A stretch of DNA of 64,000 nt from Bacillota bacterium (GTDB lineage Bacteria; Bacillota; Clostridia; Christensenellales; Aristaeellaceae), in the NCBI GenBank assembly GCA_023425025.1, contig JAFADG010000016.1, positions 62,001 through 126,000 of the forward strand, written 5' to 3'. Shown here in pieces: positions 32,639 to 41,091 of this stretch. The translations under genes and the position numbers were made by a program. Within the stretch, counting starts at the first letter, position 1; each line of letters starts with the position of its first letter. The notes under the pieces were generated by a model. That model saw nothing but the letters and a program-made list of their open reading frames with translations. It was not told the DNA's origin and did no database searches.

Positions 32639-33664
32639 ATGCGCAGGCTGCAGGGAATAGCGGGGATCGTGGTATTTTTGCTGCTGTCGGCTTTGTTTGT
32701 GCCGGCGGCCGGCGCGGACTCATTTGCACAGGATCTTGCTGCCATTGACAAGGCGGCCGGGTCGGTATTGATGCTGAACGTATATGATGAAAGGAATACC
32801 TTGTTTGCTACCGGCAGCGGCTTTGTGGTCTTTGACAACAAAACGCTGGTGACCAACTATCATGTGATCAGGGACGCGGAATGGATTTTGGCTGTCAGCG
32901 ACCTGGGCTACCAGTACCTGGTTACCAAGGTGATCGCCGCGGATGAAAAGCGTGATATCGCCCTGCTGGAATTTTATTCGCCCACCGATCTGACGCCCCT
33001 TGTTTTACGTTTCGGGCAGGAGCGGAAGAGGGCCGCGCCGGTGGTGGCCATCGGCAGCCCCCAGGGCGTCAAGAATACCGTATCCCTGGGCAATATCAGC
33101 GCCGTTTATGAGGAGGCGGACGTTCAATACATTCAATTTACGGCGCCCATCTCCCACGGCTCCAGCGGCGGCGCGCTGTTTGATGACGCGGGACAGGTGA
33201 TCGGCATTACCAGCATGTACTACTATGACAGCCAGAACATGAACCTGGCGGTGGATATCGACGAGGTCGTGCGCCTGAAGGAAGCGGGCTTTCGAAACGA
33301 ACGGGTAACGTTTGCGGGGCAGCGGCAGCGCTCCAGGCTGCCTGCGACCATGACGCCCATGCCCTTGCCAACGCCGTCTTCTGCACCCGTGCCCACGCCC
33401 GTTCCAACACCGTTTCCATCTCCCACGCCGACAGCCGCACTGTCGCCCACACCCAAAGCAAATGCCGAGCTTCAGCTCATGAGCACATATGGCGGCGTCA
33501 TCCTTCGCTGGGAAAAGACGTTTGTGGAGAAGGGGATCTCCGATCCATCGGCGACTGCCCGGTTTCAAATGCCCGCCATGCCCGCGCGCACACCGCCGCC
33601 GGAGGGCGCGGAGCCCAGATACGCGCTTGCCATCGGGGACGACGGTGGACATACCCGGGAGTGA
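32639..33664 (+). CDS. Exported trypsin-like serine protease, degenerate C-terminus (array member 2)
   Basis: A 341-residue protein with a signal peptide (to about residue 26) and an HtrA-like trypsin domain with an intact triad: His75 (VTNYHVI), Asp106 (KRDIALLEF), Ser176 (HGSSGGALF). There is no PDZ domain. A Pro/Thr linker (about 225-270) leads into the beginning of an FN3 domain that breaks off. The last residues are out of register with the paralogues: one extra base in the G run 33635-33638 would explain why the usual C-terminal end (TTVDIPGS, then FYWSVE) lies in the next frame, ending at 33695. So the protease part is intact and the tail is deleted and frameshifted. Confidence 0.78.
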   Translation: MRRLQGIAGIVVFLLLSALFVPAAGADSFAQDLAAIDKAAGSVLMLNVYDERNTLFATGSGFVVFDNKTLVTNYHVIRDAEWILAVSDLGYQYLVTKVIAADEKRDIALLEFYSPTDLTPLVLRFGQERKRAAPVVAIGSPQGVKNTVSLGNISAVYEEADVQYIQFTAPISHGSSGGALFDDAGQVIGITSMYYYDSQNMNLAVDIDEVVRLKEAGFRNERVTFAGQRQRSRLPATMTPMPLPTPSSAPVPTPVPTPFPSPTPTAALSPTPKANAELQLMSTYGGVILRWEKTFVEKGISDPSATARFQMPAMPARTPPPEGAEPRYALAIGDDGGHTRE

Positions 33665-33695
33665 CCGGAACTTTTTCTATTGGTCGGTAGAGTAG
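33639..33695 (+). pseudogene. Out-of-frame C-terminal end of array member 2
   Basis: Eighteen codons reading TTVDIPGSDRNFFYWSVE followed by TAG. The same ending is found in frame in member 1 (IAVPKEDWAYSYWTVE) and in a related form in member 3 (IDIPRERWYVGY). Removing one G from the run at 33635-33638 would join this end to member 2. Confidence 0.6.
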
Positions 33696-33728
33696 CCAGG
33701 CTATGCATTGTTTGCGGGAGGATAGGGC

Positions 33729-35450
33729 ATGAAAAGCTGGAAAAGGGCAGCGGCGGCGGCGCTTGTCATCCTTCAGTTGGTGTTGACGGGGGCGGCCGTG
33801 GCCGTTTCCTTCCGGGAGGACCCTGCCGCGGTTGCGGCGGCCTCCAAATCGGTGCTTGCGCTCCAGGCGTTTGACGCGCAGGACAAATTTATTGCCTCCG
33901 GCTGCGGCTTTGTGGCGTTTGACAACATGTCGATTGTGACCAGCTACGGCATTTTAAAGGGCGCGGACTGGCTGATCGCCATGGATGGCGCCGGCAGCCG
34001 GTACCTTGTGACCCATATCATTGCCGCCGATGAAAAAAAGGACGTTGCCATACTGGCGTTTTTTTCTCCCACTGATCTTACGCCCTTGGCGCTTTCGGCG
34101 CCGGACGGGGATTTGCCTTTGAACGAATCAAAGGTTGCAGCCATCGGCAGGCGGCCGTGGGAGGAAAGTGCCGTGTCCCTTGGCAGCGTCAGCGCAGCAT
34201 ATGAAAAGGAAGGCGTTTCCCGTATTGAATACACCTCCCAGGAGGCTGTGATCCCCGGCGGAGTGCTGATGAACGAGGAAGGCATCGTAATCGGCATAGC
34301 TGCCGGGCAGGCCGGGGAAGGCGTACAGCTGGCGGTGAGCTTTAAGCATGCGGGCGAACTGTGGATAGAGAGCCTTTCGGCACAGAGCAAAACCTTCGCG
34401 GAATTTTTTGGCGGGCGGCATTCGGATGCGTTTCCGTTTCCCCTGCCCGATCCGGACAAGGCGATGGCTGCCGTGCCGACCCCCGTGCCCAAGGGCCTTC
34501 TGACTGCGCCCGGGAACGTGACGGCGCAGTGGACGGCCTCCGGCATGCAGATCACCTGGGACCCGGGCAGCAACGCGAAGCAGTACGACGTGTACCGTTC
34601 TCCCCAGCGGGACGCGGGCTTTGTCAGGATTGGCGCTGCCGACAGGACGGAGTATGTGGATGCCGACGCGGGAGACAGGCTTTGGTTCTACAAGGTGGAA
34701 AGCCAAAAGGCGGACGGAGCTACGGCAACATCGGCCGCCGCCGCGGGATTTCCGCCGCTGAATGTCACGAAGGGACTGACCGCGCCCAAAAGCGTGAAAA
34801 CCAAGACAAGCGCAAATCAGGTCACCGTTACCTTCGGCGCTGTGAAAAGCGCAAAGTGGTATGTGGTGTACCGCTCCGTTAAGAAAGACAAGGGATATGA
34901 GGCGGTAGGCCAGGTTGAGGCAACCACGTTTGTGGACCGGGATGTGAAATTGAGCCAAACCTACTACTACAAGGTCAGCAGCGTTTCGGGCAGCGATATG
35001 TCGGGCCAGTCCGCTGCCGCCGCGGCCAAGATGCCAAAGCCCACGCCCACAGTAAAGCCGACGCCCACCCCCTATGTGGAACCGGAATTCTTTTTGCAGG
35101 TGGGTAAAGAGGCCAGGTGGAACAAGAAAAACGGCTACTGGCAGGCCAATCCCAGGATCGTCAACGGCAGCAAAACCTCCACGGTGGATGCTTTCACGCT
35201 GACTTACTATTGTGAGGACATCTATGGGAATATGATCCGCCGCAACGGCGACGGGGACTATTATACGGATGCCGTCTATGAAAAAACCATAAAGCCCGGA
35301 AAATCCCTCATGCCTGGCTACACCTGGCTGGAGGGGTATGAGGAGCCCGCGTATATCTGCATCGCCGTCACCAGGATCCATACCACCGACGGGCGGACCA
35401 TTGATATCCCGCGGGAAAGATGGTATGTGGGCTATATCGGTCTGAATTGA
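33729..35450 (+). CDS. Exported trypsin-like pseudoprotease with two FN3 domains (array member 3)
   Basis: A 573-residue protein: signal peptide (to about 26), trypsin-like domain (about 33-215), two FN3 domains (about 258-345 and 350-440), a Pro/Thr linker with TPTVKPTPTP, and a C-terminal domain of about 120 residues shared with member 1. The Asp survives (Asp105, KKDVAIL), but the His position is Gly74 (TSYGILKG) and the Ser position is Pro176 (AVIPGGVLM). It therefore cannot act as a serine protease. Start ATG 33729 follows GGGAGGAT. It lies 64 bases after member 2. Confidence 0.78.
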   Translation: MKSWKRAAAAALVILQLVLTGAAVAVSFREDPAAVAAASKSVLALQAFDAQDKFIASGCGFVAFDNMSIVTSYGILKGADWLIAMDGAGSRYLVTHIIAADEKKDVAILAFFSPTDLTPLALSAPDGDLPLNESKVAAIGRRPWEESAVSLGSVSAAYEKEGVSRIEYTSQEAVIPGGVLMNEEGIVIGIAAGQAGEGVQLAVSFKHAGELWIESLSAQSKTFAEFFGGRHSDAFPFPLPDPDKAMAAVPTPVPKGLLTAPGNVTAQWTASGMQITWDPGSNAKQYDVYRSPQRDAGFVRIGAADRTEYVDADAGDRLWFYKVESQKADGATATSAAAAGFPPLNVTKGLTAPKSVKTKTSANQVTVTFGAVKSAKWYVVYRSVKKDKGYEAVGQVEATTFVDRDVKLSQTYYYKVSSVSGSDMSGQSAAAAAKMPKPTPTVKPTPTPYVEPEFFLQVGKEARWNKKNGYWQANPRIVNGSKTSTVDAFTLTYYCEDIYGNMIRRNGDGDYYTDAVYEKTIKPGKSLMPGYTWLEGYEEPAYICIAVTRIHTTDGRTIDIPRERWYVGYIGLN

Positions 35451-35490
35451 CGGCAGTGAAAACGACTGTTATATACCAAGGAGGCTTGTC

Positions 35491-36813
35491 ATGCGCAGGC
35501 TCAAAACGATTGCCGGAATAATTATTGTTGTGCTGCTGATGGTTTTATGTATGGCCGCGGCCGGCGCCACGGCTTTTGAAGAGAATATCGACGCCATCGA
35601 CCGGGCCGCCCAATCGGTGCTGATGCTGATGGTCTATGATAAAAGCGGTCAGTATCTGTGCAACGGCAGCGGCTTTGTGGCCTTTGACAATTATACACTG
35701 GTGACAAACTTCCATGTGATGGAAGGCGCAGCCGAGATATACGCCACCAGCGATTTGGGGAATCAATATCTGGTCACCAAGGTGATTGCGGCGGATGAGC
35801 AAAAGGACATTGCCCTGCTGGAATTCTTTTCGCCCACCGATCTTCAGCCCCTGACGCTGGAGGAACAAAACCTGCCCCGCAGGGCCGAGCGTGTGGTGAC
35901 CATCGGCAGCCCACATGGGATTACCAATTCCGTTACCACGGGCAATATCAGTGCGATATTCCAGGACGAGGACAGCGCTATTATTGCGTTTTCGGCACCC
36001 ATTTCGCCAGGCTCCAGCGGCGGGGCGCTGCTTAACAACCAGGGAAATGTGATTGGCATTACTTCTGCTGCGCGCAATGACAGCCAGAACATCAATTTTG
36101 CTGTGGATATCAGCGAAGTGATTAAGCTGTATAAAGAATCCAAAAGCACTGCAAGAGTGCAGTTTGGCGATTCCGTCCCATCTGCCAAAGTGACGCCGAC
36201 AGTTGCGCTGCCGGCAATGCCAACGCCTACGCCGAGTTCCATATTGTCCCCCGCTATGACACAGTATGTAAATGCTGTTTCAGACAAAACAGATATTCAT
36301 GTAACGTGGGCGCGTGCCGTTGGTGCAAAGTCGTATAACATTTACCGATCTTCATGTCTAACCGATGGCTATGTTTTTGTGGGCTCTGCAGTTGACGAGT
36401 CTTATGTGGACAAGAATGTAAAGGCAGGTGTATATTTCTACAAAGTGCAGAGCATGGGTGATGAGAAAAGCTCGGATCTCTCACTTAACGCTGCAGTTGT
36501 TATCTATGGATATACGGAGGTATCCGAACAGGGGGTGCCACGCAATATCAAGGCAAGATATGCGGGAAAGACGATTACGGTAACATGGAGCGCTGTAAAA
36601 AATGCAGACAGTTACCTCATCTATCGTTCCATACGTGCTGATGGGGATTACGATATAGTTGCACATGTTTCCGGAGATGGTTTCATTGATACACAAATGT
36701 TTTTCGCGACATCAGAATATTATTGCACAGTAAGAAGTGTGCGCGGCACCGAAATCTCCATGCTCTCAAGTGCAGCAAAGACTCCTAGACCTAAACCTAC
36801 ACCCAAGCGCTAA
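35491..36813 (+). CDS. Exported trypsin-like serine protease with two FN3 domains (array member 4)
   Basis: A 440-residue protein with a signal peptide, a trypsin-like domain with intact triad His75 (VTNFHVM), Asp106 (QKDIALLEF) and Ser176 (PGSSGGALL), a linker, two FN3 domains (about 255-335 and 345-430) and a basic Pro/Lys-rich end (TPRPKPTPKR). It lacks the C-terminal domain of members 1 and 3. Base composition changes inside the gene: 36301-36780, covering the FN3 part, is about 45% G+C by my count against 55-60% for the protease part. AAGGAGG precedes ATG 35491. Confidence 0.82.
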   Translation: MRRLKTIAGIIIVVLLMVLCMAAAGATAFEENIDAIDRAAQSVLMLMVYDKSGQYLCNGSGFVAFDNYTLVTNFHVMEGAAEIYATSDLGNQYLVTKVIAADEQKDIALLEFFSPTDLQPLTLEEQNLPRRAERVVTIGSPHGITNSVTTGNISAIFQDEDSAIIAFSAPISPGSSGGALLNNQGNVIGITSAARNDSQNINFAVDISEVIKLYKESKSTARVQFGDSVPSAKVTPTVALPAMPTPTPSSILSPAMTQYVNAVSDKTDIHVTWARAVGAKSYNIYRSSCLTDGYVFVGSAVDESYVDKNVKAGVYFYKVQSMGDEKSSDLSLNAAVVIYGYTEVSEQGVPRNIKARYAGKTITVTWSAVKNADSYLIYRSIRADGDYDIVAHVSGDGFIDTQMFFATSEYYCTVRSVRGTEISMLSSAAKTPRPKPTPKR

Positions 36814-36944
36814 AGAGATCGAATGGCACCTTATATACTGCCACCATATCGAATATTGATTGACGCACCGGCCGGCCATAGCGCAAACGCATATGCCATA
36901 ACGGGCGGCGCCTGTGAATAAAGGTAATATAAGGAGGAATGACA

Positions 36945-37979
36945 GTGACCGGGCGGAAAAAGACGATAGGCGTGCTGGCTGCCATGCTGCTTCTGTTCCA
37001 AACAGCCTTTGCCCTGGCCGACGGCTTCGCGGCCGACCTGGATGCTATAGAAGAAGCCGCCCAGTCTGTTTTGAAGCTGAGCGTGTGGGATTGGGATTTG
37101 GGGGAATATAGGACCGCCAGCGGCTTTGTAGCCTTTGACGACAAGACGCTGGTCACCAATTATCACGTGATCGATACGGCGGATACCATTTATGCCGAAA
37201 CCGACAGCGGGCAGATGTACTTTGTCAGAAAAGTGATCGCGGCAGACAAGGACAAGGACATTGCACTGCTGGAGTTTTCGCGCCCCACCGGCATCAAGCC
37301 CCTTCCGCTGAACGATAAGGGAGAATTGCGCCGGGCGGAAGCGGTGGTGGCCATCGGCAGCCCCCAGGGCGTAAAGAACGCGGTATCCCTGGGCAATTTG
37401 GGCGCGGTGTACGAGGATCGCGGCGTGACCTTTATACAATCCACAGCCCAGGTGACCTTTGGTTCCAGCGGCGGCGCGCTGTTTGACAACCGGGGACGGG
37501 TGATCGGCATTACCAGCCTGGTGATCACCGACGCTCAAGGCCTGAACCTGGCGGTGCATATTGCCCAGGTGGTCAGCCTGAAGGAAGAAAATTGGGAAAA
37601 CGAACGCATGACGCTGGCCGAGTTCCATCAAACCCAAAAAGCGGGCCTGTTCGATTGGCTGGATGTCCCCGATTGGCCCGAACTGCCGGAGCTTCCCGAG
37701 GAGGAGCTTGGGCCGGTGGGCGAATTGCAGGCCCAGGTGAATGCCTTTGGCGTGACGCTGTCCTGGGATTCGGAGATCATGGTGGAACAATTCTACCTGT
37801 ACCGCTCGGACGCGGCGGACGGTGAGTTTGTCTTCTGGGGCTCGTCTGACACCGGCAGCTTTTTTGATATGAAGGTGGAGCGGGGAAAGACGTATTACTA
37901 TAAAATCGCCCGGGTCAGGGATGGGGAAGCGGGCGATATGTCACAGGCTGTTACGGTTTTGGTGCCGGGGCTTCCGTGA
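36945..37979 (+). CDS. Exported trypsin-like serine protease with one FN3 domain (array member 5)
   Basis: A 344-residue protein with a signal peptide, a trypsin-like domain with intact triad His74 (VTNYHVI), Asp105 (DKDIALLEF) and Ser175 (FGSSGGALF), an acidic Pro-Glu linker (WPELPELPEEE), and one FN3 domain (about 263-342) at the C-terminus. GTG 36945 is the likely start: AAGGAGG lies 7 bases upstream, whereas the ATG at 36939 is only 1 base from it. It is the last of five tandem paralogues. No substrate can be predicted. Confidence 0.83.
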   Translation: MTGRKKTIGVLAAMLLLFQTAFALADGFAADLDAIEEAAQSVLKLSVWDWDLGEYRTASGFVAFDDKTLVTNYHVIDTADTIYAETDSGQMYFVRKVIAADKDKDIALLEFSRPTGIKPLPLNDKGELRRAEAVVAIGSPQGVKNAVSLGNLGAVYEDRGVTFIQSTAQVTFGSSGGALFDNRGRVIGITSLVITDAQGLNLAVHIAQVVSLKEENWENERMTLAEFHQTQKAGLFDWLDVPDWPELPELPEEELGPVGELQAQVNAFGVTLSWDSEIMVEQFYLYRSDAADGEFVFWGSSDTGSFFDMKVERGKTYYYKIARVRDGEAGDMSQAVTVLVPGLP

Positions 37980-38006
37980 GTTGGACGCGCGTGTATCAAG
38001 GCGAAT

Positions 38007-38483
38007 TTATTTCTTCCCGGAAGCTTTGGCAAACCCGTACAGCATCCAAAGGATGCCCAGTATCTTTACGCCGACCGACAGCCCAAGGAACATGCCGTCC
38101 AGAAACCGTATGAAGTCGGAGGCGTCGTTAGGGGCGGTCTGCGCCGGCAGCAGCATGCCGACAAAAATCAGGAATACGCCAAACAACACGTGCTTGTAGG
38201 ATTTGATCTTTTCATACAGTTTCATGATTTCCAGCAAGCTTTCCTCCGCCACCCGTGCTTCGCCTCCGTCCGTTCGTCTTTCCCCCGCGAACAGTTCGCT
38301 CACGCTGATGCCCAATTGCTCGCACAATGGCCGCGTGATGGAAGCGTCCGGCATGCACCGGCCGCATTCCCATTTGGATACGGATTTATCTGTCACATTC
38401 AGCTTGCCGGCCAGCTCCGCTTGGGTAAGCCCTTTTTCCTTGCGCAGGGCAGCGATGAATCGGCCGGTTTTTATTTGATCCAT
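38007..38483 (-). CDS. XRE regulator with C-terminal membrane helices
   Basis: A 158-residue protein: an N-terminal Cro/C1 helix-turn-helix (FIAALRKEKGLTQAELAGKL, then VTDKSVSKWECGRC), a linker, and two hydrophobic helices (about 98-115 and 130-152). Membrane-tethered XRE proteins of this shape are common in Firmicutes and often control genes next to them. GGAGGAA precedes ATG 38483. It is convergent with the protease-like array and divergent from the VOC gene. Confidence 0.8.
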   Translation of the reverse strand: MDQIKTGRFIAALRKEKGLTQAELAGKLNVTDKSVSKWECGRCMPDASITRPLCEQLGISVSELFAGERRTDGGEARVAEESLLEIMKLYEKIKSYKHVLFGVFLIFVGMLLPAQTAPNDASDFIRFLDGMFLGLSVGVKILGILWMLYGFAKASGKK

Positions 38484-38769
38484 GTTCGTACCTTCCTCCT
38501 GTTGATCCCGCTGATGCAGCCATTATACCGCTTTTTTGCCTTGCTTTCCTACCTGTCAAAGGTAGAGTTTGGGTGGAAAATGCGATCCGGCCCTGCTTTT
38601 GCGCACCGCATCTGCCCTGCGGCGCGGACTGGCAATACGTATCTGGTTATACCCGGGAAGGAAATATGCAAAGGATGGAGAAAAGGTAACGTGGCATTTT
38701 GCGGCGCCGGGCACTGCGCCGCAAAGGCACGACGGGAAGTCATTTCATTTTCGTCAAGGAGCGGAATCT

Positions 38770-39129
38770 ATGAAGTTTTTGTGGACGACTCTGCTGGTGA
38801 AGAACATGGAAGCCTCTTTGAAATTTTATCAGGAAATCGTGGGCCTGCGCATAGACAGGCGGTTTCAAACGCCCGACGGCGCCGAGTTTGCTTTTTTGGG
38901 CGACGGCGAGACCAAACTGGAGCTGATTACCAGCCCAAACGGCCCGGAACCCAATTACGGCCGGGAAATCTCCATTGGCTTTGAGGAGCCCTTCCTCAGT
39001 GAAAAGCTCCGCTTTGTCCGGGACCGGGGCTATGCGGTGGAAGGCCCCTTTTCTCCCAATCCCCATGTCAGCTTCTTTTTTGTCAGGGATCCCAGCGGAA
39101 TCCGGGTCCAGTTTGTGGAACAGAAGTAG
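38770..39129 (+). CDS. VOC-family (glyoxalase-like) protein
   Basis: A 119-residue vicinal-oxygen-chelate protein with the two beta-alpha-beta-beta-beta modules: LLVKNMEASLKFYQEIVGL at the start and FFVRDPSGIRVQFVEQ at the end, the latter with the Glu metal ligand. Proteins of this size act as lactoylglutathione lyases, dioxygenases, or drug-binding resistance proteins. AAGGAG precedes ATG 38770. It is a single-gene unit closed by a terminator. Confidence 0.85.
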   Translation: MKFLWTTLLVKNMEASLKFYQEIVGLRIDRRFQTPDGAEFAFLGDGETKLELITSPNGPEPNYGREISIGFEEPFLSEKLRFVRDRGYAVEGPFSPNPHVSFFFVRDPSGIRVQFVEQK

Positions 39130-39156
39130 CCGGGAATATACGTAATTCAAAAAGAT

Positions 39157-39195
39157 GGGCGGCTGACCCTGTTGCGTGGGGAAGCCGCCCGTTTT
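39157..39195 (+). terminator. Terminator after the VOC gene
   Basis: GGGCGGCT pairs with AGCCGCCC (8 bp), with inner CCC/GGG pairing, followed by GTTTTC. Confidence 0.78.
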
Positions 39196-39210
39196 CACAA
39201 ACGCATACGC

Positions 39211-41091
39211 CTATGGAAAGTAATCAACGGAAACATCCACAGCCATATCCTTGTACAGCTCAAATTTGCAATCGTCAAAGCCCGGCGGCCCTACGGTGCG
39301 CGCGCCGCTGCCGGATTGGCCGAATCCTTCCGCCGATACGCCGCCCGCCTTATCCAACTGCCCGTTCTTGTTTTCGTCGTGGTACACAAACACGGCATAT
39401 TCGCCAAAGGGCAGGCCGGTGAACGCAAACACCGCGCTCCCGTTTTTTATTTCGGCGCTCTTTTGCTGATAGCCCGGCAGGGTCATCATCTGCCCCTTGT
39501 TGAACAAGTGGGCGGCGGCGGCTCCCTGATTGTTTTTGAAACCGCGGGCCGTTACTGTCAGCGTTCCCGTACCCGCATTGGCGGAAACAGGCTTGCCCGA
39601 GCTGTCAAGCAGCGTGGCCCGGAAGAGCGCAAAGGCATACCAGGAGGAGGGCAGACGAAACTGCATGGCGCTCACGGCGCTGAGCTTGCCTGATCGCTGC
39701 CATGCGTTCAAGGATTGATACGAATCGCCGGCGCCAGACCGCTGCAGCAGCCATATGCGCGGCGTACCCTCCATATCCTCAAGGCCGGATATGGTACGGC
39801 CGTTGGGCTTGAAGGCATCGTAATTGCTGTAGCCCGCGCCCCCGCCCTGCTGATAGTAGTAGTTTAGGTGGTCCGGATAGTAATAGCTGAACGTGCCAAG
39901 GGTGTGCTCGTCCGTGTGCAGGAAAACGTCTCCCGGCTCGATCCGGTCTTGAAGGTAGGCCACGGCTTCCGTCATGGGGCCGTTGACCCGCTCCGTATGG
40001 ATGGCGGCGATCTGCAAAAGCGACATGCCGGCAATGGCGGCGCAGGCCAGTAGCATATGCCGCTTGCTGTCAAAGCCTCCGATGGCATAAGCCAGGCTTA
40101 AGGCCAGCAGCCCCATAAGGGGCACCATGTACCGCTCCACCAGCACCGGACGGATCAGCCTGGAGGCAATGACGCCGCCCAATATGGTCAGGAAGAAAGC
40201 GCCCAGCGAGAGGAAAGGGATGCCGTAATTGCTTTCCTTTTTGCGCATCCTGGCGAATGTGCCGTACGCAATCAGGCACATGGACAGCAGGAAGGTGGGC
40301 CCGGCAAAGTTCGGCGAGGCCAGGCCGTAAAACTTGCTGGCGAAGGGATAGGTGAGCGTATGCCATATCACCTGGCTGGTGACCGGCGGAATCCAGAAAT
40401 TTTCGGAAACACGGCCTGCCTGGTTCAGCAGTGCTGCCATCCAGGGCGTATACAGCGCCAGCATTGCGCCCATGGCAAGCAGCATGGGCACGGCTTTCCT
40501 TCTGCCAATGAGAAGGGAAAGCAGCAGGAGCAGGCACAGGACAGCCACGGCCAGCAGCGCGTAGTAGTGGGTGTACATGGCCGCCAGAGAAAACAGGGCG
40601 AACTTGACCGCGTCCCGCATTTTGGCTTCCCGGCAGGATAGGTAGCCGTATAGCGCGCTGCCCGTAACAAAAAAGGCAGCCCACGTATACATGCGGGCCT
40701 CCTGGGCCATGGCGTGGGTCATGGGAAAGCAAAGAACCAGCACCGAATAGGCGATGCCCGCGTTTGCGCCCGCCGCCCTTTTGACAGGGCCTGGGCCGAG
40801 CGCAGCCAGAGACAGCGCGCCAAGCACCGAAAAAAAGCGCAGGGTGAATACGGTGTTGCCAAACGCCAGCGTAAAAATGCGCAGCATCAGATAGTACAGC
40901 GGCGGATGGCTGTCCTTTGCGGTGATGCCAATGATATCAAAAAATCCCTGCTTGACCAGGCAGCCTGTGTATGATTCATCATACCACAGGCTTTCATGCG
41001 TAATGCCAACGGTCAGCACAAAGGCGCCCACCGCGAGGATGGCCGCCCAAACCACCCACCGTCTGGCATTTTGCATGTGTGCCCTCATCAT
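39211..41091 (-). CDS. Membrane glycosyltransferase fused to a DUF2141 domain
   Basis: A 626-residue protein. The first part, to about residue 400, is a polytopic GT-C glycosyltransferase of the PMT/ArnT type: an early acidic pair in LWYDESYTGCLVKQG, the DSHPPLYYLMLRIF motif, and eleven or so helices. These enzymes use lipid-linked sugars on the outer face of the membrane. The C-terminal 130 residues match DUF2141 (FGEYAVFVYHDENKNGQLD, then EGFGQSGSGA and GPPGFDDCKFEL), normally a separate exported domain. The ATG overlaps the stop of the upstream gene (ATGA), so translation is coupled. The sugar and acceptor are unknown. Confidence 0.8.
   Translation of the reverse strand: MMRAHMQNARRWVVWAAILAVGAFVLTVGITHESLWYDESYTGCLVKQGFFDIIGITAKDSHPPLYYLMLRIFTLAFGNTVFTLRFFSVLGALSLAALGPGPVKRAAGANAGIAYSVLVLCFPMTHAMAQEARMYTWAAFFVTGSALYGYLSCREAKMRDAVKFALFSLAAMYTHYYALLAVAVLCLLLLLSLLIGRRKAVPMLLAMGAMLALYTPWMAALLNQAGRVSENFWIPPVTSQVIWHTLTYPFASKFYGLASPNFAGPTFLLSMCLIAYGTFARMRKKESNYGIPFLSLGAFFLTILGGVIASRLIRPVLVERYMVPLMGLLALSLAYAIGGFDSKRHMLLACAAIAGMSLLQIAAIHTERVNGPMTEAVAYLQDRIEPGDVFLHTDEHTLGTFSYYYPDHLNYYYQQGGGAGYSNYDAFKPNGRTISGLEDMEGTPRIWLLQRSGAGDSYQSLNAWQRSGKLSAVSAMQFRLPSSWYAFALFRATLLDSSGKPVSANAGTGTLTVTARGFKNNQGAAAAHLFNKGQMMTLPGYQQKSAEIKNGSAVFAFTGLPFGEYAVFVYHDENKNGQLDKAGGVSAEGFGQSGSGARTVGPPGFDDCKFELYKDMAVDVSVDYFP

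Noticed and set aside
33489..33695. Independent 68-codon gene overlapping the end of array member 2
   Set aside because: Only its last 18 codons match the family; the rest is an Arg/Pro-rich shadow. It is explained by a frameshift in member 2.
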